Source of the DNA: Isoetes taiwanensis
Lineage: Eukaryota; Streptophyta; Lycopodiopsida; Isoetales; Isoetaceae
Direction: 5' to 3'
Length of the DNA: 64,000 nt
NCBI GenBank assembly: GCA_021234155.1
Contig: JAJEKV010000066.1
Coordinates: 3,633,159-3,697,158, forward strand
Shown: positions 13,709 through 25,018 of the stretch, piece after piece
Position numbering within the stretch: the stretch's first letter is position 1
Layout: every line of letters begins with the position of its first letter
The notes under the pieces: generated by a model
Seen by the model: the letters and a program-made list of their open reading frames with translations, nothing else
What the model was told of the DNA's origin: nothing
Database searches by the model: none
Made by a program: the position numbers and the translations under genes

Positions 13709-13739
13709 GTACAAGATAACTGAAGATTATTGCAAAAGG

Positions 13740-14833
13740 TTAGCTCTGCAATGCTTTGCTGATGTTGATAAAGGCCATTGGCACATCAAGTTCTTATACT
13801 TCGACATGTTCAGTTGTGGAGTAAAAAGCTGCAGGTGGTACAGTTGTAACTTTTTGATTAACCAGAAGCATATAGATCATTTCATCTACTGACGCTCCTT
13901 TCCTGGTTTGATTTAGTGATTTCATTTTGAAGGCGTTATGGCTATAGTCTGGGAAGCAGATACTGTGGAACATTTTCCCTTATTATCGGTCTCCTGGAAG
14001 GAGGGCATCTTAGTTCACGACTTCATAGAATATGCAGTTTGATTTCTTTGGAATTTGTTGCAAAATTAAAACTAGAAACTAGCCAAACCTTCTTGAAAGA
14101 TGTTTTCCAAAATTATATTTGAGAAACTGCAAGCTGGACTGAACTGAATCTATATTTATGAAGTTACTAGGCTGCAGTCGAGGCTCTTTAAACTTATGAT
14201 AAAGCTTAGAAAACCCAAAACAAAACTTTTTTGCAAACTCACAAATAAAGAGCCATACCAGCCACTAGTCATGTCTCCAAATCCAAAGAACTACATTTGT
14301 ACTTTTGTAGCAGAATTATATTGAAAACAACAAGTCCCTAGGCAATTTTGTTTCTTGTGTTGGGATTAAACATATGGATAAATCCAGCATTTAATATAAT
14401 GCATTAAAAGTAGTAGTTAAGAAAGCAACAACTTAAAAGATGGTGGCCAGAGATATGTTAAGAAAGTTGCAGAGGAGTTGTTAGAAAACAGCAACTTGGC
14501 CAGTGGATTGAATCAACAAATGGATGGGCAATAAAGAAAATCTGCTATCTAGACACCTAGATAGTGATAAAAGATTGTCAAGCAGGAAATGGCCAAAAAA
14601 ATGAACAGAATTTGACCAAAAAAGATCTGAATCTGAAGCGAATTGCAGGCTTACTTGAATAAGAAATCGACAACTAAGTGGGACGCCTTCGCCTTTTGCA
14701 AAAGAGTTCGACGAAAACAGACTGATCAGCAACAGGGCCTACCTGCCAGAATGTGGGGCTAAGAAAAGCCGACGTGGAAGGGAGGGTCCAGATGGACGAG
14801 CATAAAGAATGGAGAATGAAATTATTTAAAAAA
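13740..14833. other. Intergenic, no gene recognised
   Basis: No coding signal beyond short frames. A polypyrimidine tract ((TC)n then T-rich) starts copy 1 of the direct repeat just to the right. Confidence 0.5.
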
Positions 14834-15690
14834 CGTCACCGTCTGCCAGGAAATGGTTTCTCTCTCTCTCTCTCTCCTTTTTTTTTTCCTTTTAACTCAC
14901 TTTACTTGCCTTTGGTCCCATGTGTGCCACTTCTTTCTTATAACCTCATCTCTTGAAAAGATTGTCCCCTGGCTCTCCTTCTAGATATTGATATCCCTGA
15001 TCCATGACAACTTTGCTCTTATCCAAAGATACCCTGCCCAATTGCTCACCATATTCCTTCATTTGCTAATCTACTTGTGCAACTTGCCTTTGACAAATCT
15101 ATATAGTCAAACTAGCAAACCAACGCTTATACCTCCGTCTCATATTGTAAGTCCTAAACTACTGCCAATAACCTTAAATGCATTGTCTTTTATAATTGAT
15201 GCACAACAGAATCTGATGGTCACTACAAGCACTTCCGGTATAACAACATATGCTTCTATACATGGAATTCCCCTCTAGCGTGAGATGACTAAATCCTGAA
15301 GTTTTCATGGACAATAGAATTCTATCAAATTCAATTATGGGAATCAAGGGCTATATGTCGAATCCCTTAACATTGATATGCACAAAGTGTCCGAGGTTGT
15401 ATGGAATGATTTCAATCTTGCAATGGGTGGAAAGTTTGTTCAAAGTATAGAGAATTGAAAGGGAACAAAAAGGAGATTAATAAGGGTTAACTTGTCAGTA
15501 TTGTTTAATTCAAGTCAGTTCAATTCAATTTTTAGATTGCTATACAAGCATATTTGAGTTTTATTAGCTATCAAGGTCCCTTAGCAAGCCAATAAAGGTG
15601 AGCTACACCCAAGCAATGTCTAATAACTTTCCTAATAAACGTAATAGTTATGGAGATGAAACTATGCTCATATAGTGCCAAAATGACACT
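14834..15690. repeat. Direct duplication, copy 1
   Basis: First copy of an ~0.85 kb unit that begins cgtcaccgtctgccaggaaa and ends ...tcatatagtgccaaaat. It adjoins copy 2 directly. Copies are highly similar, differing by small indels (for example about 14 bp near 14998) and scattered substitutions. Each contains an ORF ending in HGIPL that is not a recognised protein. Confidence 0.9.
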
Positions 15691-16518
15691 CGTCACCGTC
15701 TGCCAGGAAAGTGGTTTGTCTCTTCTTTTTTTAATCTTTTAACTCAACTTTACTTGCCTTTGGTCCCATGTGTGCCACCTCTATATAACCTCATCTCTTG
15801 AAAAGATTGTGCCCTAGCTCTCCTTCTAGATATCGATATCCCTGATCCAAAGATACCCTGCCCAATTGCTCAGCATATTCCTTCATTTGCTCATCTACTT
15901 GTGTAACTTGTACTTGCCTTTGACAAATCTATATAGTCAGACCAACAAACCAACACTTATACCTCCGTCTCATATTGTCAATCCTAAACTACTGCCAATA
16001 ACCTTAAATGCATTGTCTTTTATAATTGATGCACAACAGAATCTGATGGTCACTACAAGCACTTCCGTTATAACAACATATGCTTCTATGCATGGAATTC
16101 CCCTCTAGCGTGAGATGTCTAAATCCTGAAGTTTTCGTGGACAATAAAACTCTATTCAATTCAATTATGGGAATCAAGGGCTATATGTCGAATCCCTTAA
16201 CATCAATATGCACAAAAGTGTCCGAGGTTGTATGGAGTGATTTCAATCTTGCAATGGGTGGAAAGTTTGTTCAAAGTATAGAGAATTGAAAGGGAACAAA
16301 AAAGAGCTTAATAAGGGTTATCTTGTCAGTATTGTTTAATTCAAGTCAGTTCAATTCAATTTTTAGATTGCTATACGAGCATATATTTGAGTTTTATTAG
16401 GTTATCAAGGTCCCTTAGCAAGCCGATAAAGGCGAGCTACACCCAAGCAATGTCTAATAACTTTTCTAATAAACGTAATAGTTATGGAGAGGAAACTATG
16501 CTCATATAGTGCCAAAAT
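15691..16518. repeat. Direct duplication, copy 2
   Basis: Second tandem copy of the same unit. Both units include the same AT-rich tail with ttcaagtcagttcaattcaa. No terminal TG..CA, no internal domain and no target duplication argue against a simple LTR pair. A tandem segmental duplication is more likely. Confidence 0.9.
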
Positions 16519-17880
16519 TGCATTGTATGCCATCTAATGTGACAAGGATGAACCATAATGCCTCGTAAGGCTTGAAGTTGATACTTTGATTATTTTATGT
16601 ATTCGCCACTGAGCCTGTATAAAGAGGGACATCATTGGTTCCTATCAACTTGCCTAGGGTCTAGCAACTAGAAAGGAACAAACAAACATGATAAGTAAGC
16701 TACATTCCAACAATGAGCAACTAATGGAAAAAAACAAAACACGAATGCACAAAATTTTCAAAGGAAAAGTTTATTCTCAGGCAGATTGTTTATGTCAGAT
16801 CTAAAGCACTTGGTCTATGAGATGCCCATGATCTCAATCCCCATTAGCTTTTGAAAATTGCAAATTGAATAAAAACAAGATGCTAGCCGCAACTAGCGCA
16901 TTAGGAACTTCCCATCTGCCTGTTCAACCTTGGTTCTTTATCTACCTTCTTCATTCACACCCATCTTCCTTTCTCCTTTATCTTCAAATTTGTTTATAAA
17001 TGTAATTTATGAAATGGCTCATCTATGAACGTGTTGACAAAATATTTCTTGAATTTGACATCGACCAAACCACAGGCCTTTAGGATTATATGTCAACCTC
17101 CAAAATAAGATCTAAAAGATACAACAGATTATGTAAAGGATTTCTTGAGATAAGAAACATAACATGGCATAAGCATGCTACTCCCTACTATAAAAAGTAC
17201 TAGTACGGGACCATAAAACTACCTAAAAAAGCACCCAACACCAAGTATTGTGTACTTATACAATGTCTCAATAACAAATAAATGTTAAGCTAAATGCATT
17301 TACTTTGGCCTCCAATAGTATTATCTTTATCTTAACCTTGAATTAACATGCTTTTGACTTTTATTTTGAAATTTGATAAAAAGAACAAGGAAATAGTACC
17401 CATTTGTGAAGTATCTAGTGTAGGTACTTTGGCAGTTTCCAAAAGTGGTAAGAGTAAATCGTCTTTGGATGAGAAAAATGGAGTTTTAAGGGCTTCTTGA
17501 GCATGATGCACAACAACTTCTTGAGCCATTGAATGTGAGGTTTTTGAAAATTTAGGAAGGTACTTTAAGATGCTTCTTTTGTGGCTTTTCATTCTGCATT
17601 ACTACAAAATCCAAACCCTTTGGCATATGCATCAGTCACAAGAAAGCCTCTATTAAGGTTAACAAAGAAGAATTAAAAGAATAGATTCTTGAAGATCTAG
17701 CCCAAACCCAATTTTCAGAAAATAGGGCAGATGAAAATGCCTTTTGAAATGTTGCTTGTAAAATGACAAAGTTTGCTTTCATCATCATATAGGGGCAAGG
17801 GAGGAAGGGAGCCTCTTCTCACTGTATGTTGACCATTCACCTTGCAGCAGCAAGAGTCCTGTAGAAAAGAGCTAGCCTAT
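16519..17880. other. Intergenic, no gene recognised
   Basis: AT-rich. Short frames only. The minus-strand frame at 17332-17592 has no recognisable motif. Confidence 0.5.
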
Positions 17881-17889
17881 GTCAGAAAC

Positions 17890-20283
17890 ATCCAATGCAT
17901 TGGTCCGGGGCAAGGTGCGGATGTTTAGATTGCTAATGCTGAGGTCGTAGATATGATACACGGAGCTGCTATAACCCCTTGAGGTGCTGCTCCTGGAGCT
18001 AGTGTGAGACTCACTACTGCTTCGGCCACTGTTTGATGTTGCTACTGCCACTTCTGCTTCACCAATTGCACTTAATGTTACCCCTCAAAGTATTACTACT
18101 GCTACTGCTGCTCATCCTGCTCGTATATCGCACTCAGATACTGCCCTCCCCTCTGTTGCTACTACAACTCGGGGGGAATCTACATCTGACACCCACAAAT
18201 AGAAACTGTGCTTGGCTATGGTCTCCTGGAACTGTAAGGGCTTTCTCTGGCCGAAGGGGGATAGTCTCAGCTCCATCATTATGGATATGAATTTCCTCTT
18301 TCTTATGGAGACCCGGGAACATGCTGGGCATAGGCTACTGGATCTGTCGGGTTATCGGCACTTTTCATTGTTTAATGAGTGCAGCAACAAGCGGGGACAT
18401 GGATGTATAACCTGCTACTATCGAACAGCCTTGGCACTGCTAGTTTTCCTACAGAAGATGGACATATATGTGCTATTATGGGTACGAGTCCATAGTTGCA
18501 GTGTGACCCCCTCTTTGCGGTAGCATGCTACTTCCCACATGCAGATTCTAACTTCTACTGCCACCATTTAGGTGTGGATAGGTTTGATCTACATTTTAGT
18601 CTATATAATAACATACAGCAGCATGGGGAGTTGGAACATGTCATATTGCTTGAAGACTTCAATGCACACACAGACATAGAACAGCTAGCAAGGTTTGACC
18701 CTTGGCAAAGGACAGACTTCTTGGCTGCATATATCGAATGGCTGAACACACATGGTCACGTGCTATGGCAGACAGTTGCTTTAGATGTGCAATATCTTTG
18801 ATTTAGTAAATTGCAATGGTCTAGCGTAGTGGCCATCCTCGCTAGCTATACTTGTAGGCAGGAGAACTTGGGGGCGGCTCTAGTAATACGGATTACGTGC
18901 TGATAGTTGAGCAAGATCTGCACCTTGTCACCCACCTTCATGTTGTCACAGTCAATCGAGATGAAAAAGTGGGTTCAGAATATTAACCACTTTTTCTGCA
19001 TGTAGCTTGACAGACAGTTCGGTCCTATGTGCTACAATAGGACATTCGGAAGATTAGTATTAAAAAAGTCTCTGCAGCGTACGTGGAACATCACCTCCAA
19101 GCATTGGGTGCAATACTTGCAGTAGCTCTATGATTTTCTTGGAACTCGATCTGCAATACCCCCAAAGATGGGCCCAGTCCTAGTAATTATAGAGGCGGGA
19201 GTCACCCAGGGCTCACAGTATCTCACCAATGGCAAGGCAACAGACTTAGATGGCATGCAGTAAGAGCTGCTCAAATGGTGCCCTCCTAATTGCAATGTTC
19301 AATATGGTGCTACAGAAACTCTTTCCTCCACGGTGGACCACTAGCAGAGTTGTTCCCATCTATAAAGCATGTGACCACCCTCGCTGCCCGGCCAATTACT
19401 GCAAGATCATGGTTAGTTCATTGTTGGCAAAACTATCATGCAGATGTGGGTAGAGGAAGCAGAGGTATGGGCCCTCACACAGGTAGGATTCAGATCCCCA
19501 CACTCCACTATTGATCATATTTTTACACTGTGGACCTTGATTAAAGACAACAGGAATTGCCGGCAAGACTATATTGCTGCTTTATCGATTTTGCAAAGGC
19601 TTTCGACACTTTGCATCGGGAAAAGCTATGGGAGAGATTGATTGGAAGTCTCTACACACTTACAAAATGCAGTATACCGGCTATATGTGACATGCTCAGG
19701 TCGAATGACAATGTCAAATCAACATGTCAACAATAGTATTAGGATCTGCCAGGGATGCCACCTCTCTCCTATGCTTTTTGACCTCTATATTGATCAGTTA
19801 GAAAGTTGGTTTGTTGAGCACGGGAGTGGGTGATAGAGCTCATGCACCAAATCATTAGGTAGCTCATATATGCCGACGATGTGGACCTCTTAGCTTACAT
19901 TCCAAATGACATGCAACAACATCTGGATGCCCTGGATACCTTCTGCTGGGCTACTAGAATATGCGTTAATTTGGATAAGACTAAGGTATTGCTCGTCTCA
20001 TCCTCGTGTCAGCTAAGACCTCTCTTATCGAGGGCAAAATGTGGAGGTCGCACCCACCTACAAGTCCTTGGGAGTGGAGTTCCCTTCTTCCACATTTTGG
20101 GATACTTCTATCCAGCTACCAGTGACAACAGGATGCAAGACACTCTATGCAATGCATAACAACATTTACAAGGCAGAGCTGTATGACTAGACCCTTCAGT
20201 CACACTCGTTCAAGATATCAGTGGAGCTCGTTCCTTATACGGGGTCGAGGCATGGGGCCAATGATATCCCTTGCCACCTGGAA
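17890..20283 (+). pseudogene. LINE copy: ORF1 tail, endonuclease and reverse transcriptase, degenerate
   Basis: Threonine/alanine-codon-rich leader (about 17940-18200), then an endonuclease start VSWNCKGFLWPKGDS (18218), FLFLMETREH, and GYRHFSLFNEC shared with the LINE at 8.7 kb. Next are FAVACYFPHADSNFY (18517) and VILLEDFNAHTD (18640). RT pieces follow: a YLTNGKATDLDGMQ block (about 19220-19260), TQVGFRSPHSTIDHIFTLW (19475), ICQGCHLSPMLFDLYIDQLE (19745-19805) equivalent to the GxxQGxxLSPxLF motif, and a later thumb-like segment to about 20270. Multiple stops and frame changes. It ends abruptly where gypsy LTR sequence begins at 20284. Confidence 0.8.
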
Positions 20284-20694
20284 TGTTGACCTCAACCTAC
20301 CTTTAAGAGACAAACACAAGAACAAAACTTAGATTTAGGTCCAAGTTTGGGTTAGAACCTCCAGATCACTTAAGGTGATCAGTCTATACAACAAAATTCC
20401 AAAAGGTAACTCAAATTGATCAAAAGTTCATACCTTTCCCATGTCTGTAGAATGGTATCATGGAGATATCAATGTCACTCTCAGTCTTTAAGGAGGCTTT
20501 TTGTGCAAATGGAAGTGAAAAGTTAGCAACAAAAGCTGGTGAAATCCTTTCTCGAGTCAGAGTTGTGAAGTCTGGAGATATTCAAGCTCAAACAAGTCAA
20601 AGAATGGTCAATGGCAGTCAACTATTCTAGACATAAATCAAAAGCTAAGAGCTCGAGTTGGCAGTGGTTTTTTAAGGAATTCAAAAGCAAATAC
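20284..20694. mobile_element. Fragment of a gypsy LTR (diverged relative of the 30.9 kb element)
   Basis: Begins tgttgacctcaacct, matching the LTR start at 30901 and 38903. It shares the stretch gttagaacctccagatcact with both LTRs, then diverges progressively but can be followed through gagctcgagtt near 20650. No second LTR or internal region accompanies it. It is a truncated LTR abutting LINE sequence. Confidence 0.7.
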
Positions 20695-21010
20695 GGTATG
20701 AATAGCATCGATGGGCCTAGCGTAACAACAGGAGTGATCGGTAGTTTAAGGACAATCGCAAATTTGGAGCGGTTTCTAGAATATTCCAAGCATATCCAAC
20801 ATATACCTAGAATATGCCAAAAACCCACATGAGCGAGGTCATCTGCGATCCAGTTACATGGTATGAATAGCATCGATGGGCCTGGCGCAACAACTAGAGT
20901 GATCGGTAGTTTAAGGGCAATCACAAGTTTGTAGCAGTTTCTAAAATATTCTAGGCGTATCTAGCATATACCTAGAATATGCAAAAAAAAAACCACCTGA
21001 GCGAGGGTTT
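20695..21010. repeat. 165-bp tandem repeat, two copies
   Basis: Units start ggtatgaatagcatcgatgg at 20695 and 20860 and contain agtgatcggtagtttaagg and tatacctagaatatgc. The second copy ends near gagcgagg at about 21007. Similar to each other with scattered substitutions. Confidence 0.85.
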
Positions 21011-22058
21011 GCCCTCTAGGGGCAACCACAAAAAGCGGTAGAATCCCTGGTATTCCTAGCCACGTCTTCCGCCTACGTGGTGGCAGTGGGATTGGGAGCC
21101 CATGGTGTCTGTGGTGTAGAGATCCTGATCCTGGTAAGCAACCATTTCGTAGATGGTATTTTAATTTTTTTAGTTGCATCCCAAATTATCAGTACTGCCT
21201 TTAACGAGCTTAAGTATACCTCACTCCTATCTGAATGAATCGTGATTGATTTCCTGCACGCTCTATTTGCACATTCTGTCAAACTGTATTTATTATATGA
21301 TGACACTTAGCGTTTCCTGTTTGCTTGTTTAACTATTCTGGAAACACTTGTCAGGCTTTCTATTTCAACCAAGTAATCAAAAGCAGATAAATTGAAGGTT
21401 GTTGTAGTTACAGTAAAGACGTATCTAATCCCACTTGGAAATGCAAAATGTACAGGTGTGCTCCATTTCTTATTAACTGGGGAGAATGTAGTGCTTTGCA
21501 ATCTTGCTGGTGAAAATATGCATTAACTGTGGTGCCAACTAGGAAAGCATGTATTTTCATATGATCTTGCAACATAAGCAACCATTTCAAGGTGTATATG
21601 CTTAGGCTATAATCTTAGGCCTTTTGCACCGCTTGTTACATCCATAACTCTGTTCATCCCTTCAGCTTCATGAATTATGGCGTTGCTTACCCAGTTGGTC
21701 AAATGTTTGACTTCTTCAGAGCCCCATCATATTTTTCTAATAGGAGCAGCCTAGACCGTGGTTACTATTTTCTACCATTTTCATCCTTAGGTTTAGAAAC
21801 AATCTTCGGGGCTTGCATCCAATGGGACATATGCCCAGTGACGACTAGTTATTTAATAAGGCGCACATTTTCGCACTACAAGAAGTTAAAATAATGCTGG
21901 ACAATAAACTGGGTTCATATTCAAATGCTATTTGAGTAACTCTCATATAAAGTTCTTAGTTACTGTCCTCCTATACCTTTTGATTTCTTATTGTGAGAGA
22001 ATTTATGCAACAGTTGACAATAGAATATGCAAATATTGACATGATGCTCTTTTACAGA
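21011..22058 (+). promoter_or_regulatory. Upstream region of the PIG-X-like gene, possible 5' UTR exon and intron
   Basis: No coding motif. The first coding exon is preceded by a consensus acceptor (gctcttttacag, ending 22057), so a non-coding 5' exon probably lies upstream. One candidate donor is cctg/gtaagc at about 21133/21134. No TATA box was assigned. Confidence 0.35.
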
Positions 22059-24053
22059 ATGGCATGGCTTGTCCCTCATTTACTGGTCCTTGTAATTCTA
22101 GTGGATCTTCTACATCATGGTGCGACCCACATATTCAACAGCAATGAGGTTACAAAAAGCTGTGGAGACGAGTCTACATTGGTATGTTTGAACGTTAAGA
22201 TCTGAATGCAGTTTATATGTTTTGGATATCTTACATTTTACCTACATCATGAAGGGACAGCAAGGACTAAAATATAAGTAGCCTTATTTCATCATGTAAA
22301 ATGTTTGTTCAAGATAAATAAGTGGCACATTATTCTACATCTATGCACAACTCCAGTTTCAGCCAGAAGAATGATAGTTTTACAAATGTTTAATATTTAG
22401 AAACTTTTTACTGTTATAAATCGTAAGCTATACATTGTATCTTTTGCTACACAAAGTACATGATTGCTGCTTAATGAAGATGGAGTGCTTATGTGGAGTC
22501 CACTTCAATACCATCCCCTATAAACTTGTTGTGGCCATAAAATACCTGCTTACTCCTGTTATGGGAATACCTTTTGTTTGCTTTTTTATTTTCTATTGCC
22601 TTATCCCAGGAGATATGTAGCGATCCTTAGCTGCCTGCAACAGCATCGGTAGTTGTGTTTCTCCATAAGCATTATGAGTATCCTGGCTTCCTGTTTTTCT
22701 AGCATCATATTCAGAAGAAGCAGAAGAGTTTGTGCATTTTAAGTTCGAATTTGTATAATAAGTTCGAATTCTAATTGAATCTGTATCACATTGTTCATGA
22801 ATTTGATACCTGTTTCATTAGAGGAAAGTCCAGTAGTATTGTTCTGAACATCTTATGTATCTAGGATGTATGCTCCAGGACCAGAGAAGATTTTCCAAAT
22901 GATCTTTTTCAGGAAGCTGTATCCTGTCAGGCTAGGTTGGATCCAAGAACGCCCCAGGATGCACAAAATCATTTTGAATCTCATAAGTTTGACTTGGAAA
23001 GTGTAACCAAAATCCTTAGGAGTTGTCTTCATGGACAGGATTCATTGTTGAAGTATAGAATCAAGAGAAGCTTGATAGGCAATGGTGCACACCGTATGTT
23101 TAAGTTTTCAATTACATGGCAGTTTTCTGATCAATCTTCCTTGGAGAATGCATATGAAGGCTGTAAGTTTATTGTATTACAACAGTTCCCTCGGAATGTT
23201 TTCGTGGACCCTTATGAGATGCACCGTTTAACCACCCAAGGTTAGATCTGGCGTGTCATTGCTTTGTTTGAATTGTATTGACTAAGCATGTATCTTAATG
23301 CTTTCCAGATAACTCCTCAATTGCAGATTTCCATATTTATGGTGACACGAATTTAGAACGCCCAGCTACTCATTCTCGCAGCTCACTTGTGGAATTGCAT
23401 ATGCATTCCTCAACGTTCAATGCAAATACGAAGACGGAACAACAATTTGATGTGTCTATTCCATTGCATGCAAGATATCCAGTAATATACCATCTTCAGC
23501 ATTTAGTGTTTAGGATTTCTGTTTGCTTGGCATGCCTATTGACTAGATTTGTGTGGTCATGGTCTTGGTGACATTCAGTAATATGTGGCTATGTGTCCTC
23601 TCTGTCTTCACCTTCAATCCTATAGGGCATGGCCAGTAAAGCACCATAGCCTCAAGAAACAAATGTGTTACTGTCCTGGTTATCTACAAACTCAGTTGTC
23701 ATTCCATTGAGTCCATTTCAGATTCTTGTAAAGTATATATTTCTTTCATTAATGGTCTCAATGCTTTAATGCAGCCACTTGGCAAGGAGATGCAGTATAA
23801 CGTGGAAATTGATAATCCGCATCCATTTCTATATTGTCCAAATTCGAGAAATGTTAAATTGGTGCATATGCTAGTTGGTGAATCCTTGGTAAGTACGGAC
23901 AGAGTACAATGGACAATGCCCGCAGGAAATTTGGGGCACTCCATGCTTGTTACTTATTCCACACTTTTGACTGCAGTACTTGGTGTTGTAATCATTTTGA
24001 TAGTTTCTTATTCACACTACTTGAGTAATCAAGATTCATATCTTTGCTTATGA
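22059..24053 (+). CDS. PIGX: PIG-X-like subunit of GPI mannosyltransferase I
   Basis: Known role: PIG-X (yeast Pbn1) is an ER membrane protein that stabilises the PIG-M mannosyltransferase, which adds the first mannose to the GPI anchor. Four coding exons with GT-AG junctions and continuous frame: 22059-22181, 22865-23240, 23309-23481, 23775-24053, giving about 316 residues. Exon 1 encodes a hydrophobic signal peptide starting MAWLVPHLLVLVILVDLL. Later landmarks are VFVDPYEMHRL, then IYGDTNLE, then IPLHARYP, then IDNPHPFLYCPN, then VQWTMPAGNLGHS followed by a single transmembrane helix (LVTYSTLLTAVLGVVIILIV) near the C-terminus. These match the PIG-X/PBN1 family in order: lumenal domain, then one C-terminal membrane anchor. 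A gtaagt at 23889 inside exon 4 is not used, since coding continues through it to the membrane helix. The start was chosen as the first ATG after the acceptor. The only plus-strand gene here that appears intact. Confidence 0.85.
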
Positions 24054-25018
24054 TAAGATCTGGCTTACCTGATAGCCTCTTCATTGTAAAATAGAATGGA
24101 AAGAGAAGAAAATAACAGTATGGGATGGCTCCTCAAAATTGTAACCAGGTCATTCCAAGTGGTACCTGAATCCAGAAGAGCAGCAAAAGCTGGCTATTTG
24201 ACAATTATGTTAAGTGCAGGACATATGAAGTGCTATTGCAAAAAAGACATTTATTTTAAGGCATTTTTGACAAACGTGTTCAACCAATTTCGATTGCCAC
24301 GGCACGTGGCAAATTTGCACGTGACAAATTTCCAGTTACAAACTTCAGACGCATAAAAGACGAATGTCAACTAATTGAATTGATTAGGATATTACACCAT
24401 AAAATACCTCGAACGTTTATTAGATCACAAACAGAAACTTAATAATATGCGTTTGATCAATGATAGATTTGATACTTCTGTAGTATGTAATATAGCACTA
24501 GTTACGTACTTTCGCTTGGAAGTGCAAAATTTTTGCATATAAACAGAGAGAAATAAGACAGAATGGCTGCTCTATTCCAAATTTACTAAGAAAGGGTTAT
24601 ACTACCACTCATGCCTGGAATCTCCAAAATTGACTTCCTGGATGGAATGCCATCCAGTTTCCTGGCATTTTCTTCTAAATATACACTCAATGAACAATGG
24701 TGCTCGTGCACTCTTATAGAATAGCAAAGCCATGTCAACTCATTGAGATTGAAAAGGCTATGAGCACCATAGAGGTAATTTCATATTGTTATACAGGTAA
24801 GGATACAACAGGGAACTCCATCCAATTACAGCCAGAATAGGTCTGCAACTTTCAAGTTGAAGAATATGCAGTCGTTCAAAAGCATAGTGACCAACCAATC
24901 TCAGCCATGACCGGCCGTGATTAATTCAAGTGTGGCAAGGCAGATTAGATAATGGTCCTTCAGCAAAACGTATGTGCTGCTTTGTCAGTTTCAGTGTCAA
25001 GAATCAGGCATCATCCCA
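24054..25018. other. Space between two convergent genes
   Basis: The PIG-X-like gene ends at 24053 and the PIF-like gene on the opposite strand ends at 25019, so this ~1 kb should hold both 3' UTRs. No further coding signal was seen; a short frame at 24096-24356 has no motif. Confidence 0.5.

Noticed and set aside
14834-16518. Pair of LTRs
   Set aside because: Copies are directly adjacent with no internal region, and their ends are not TG...CA.
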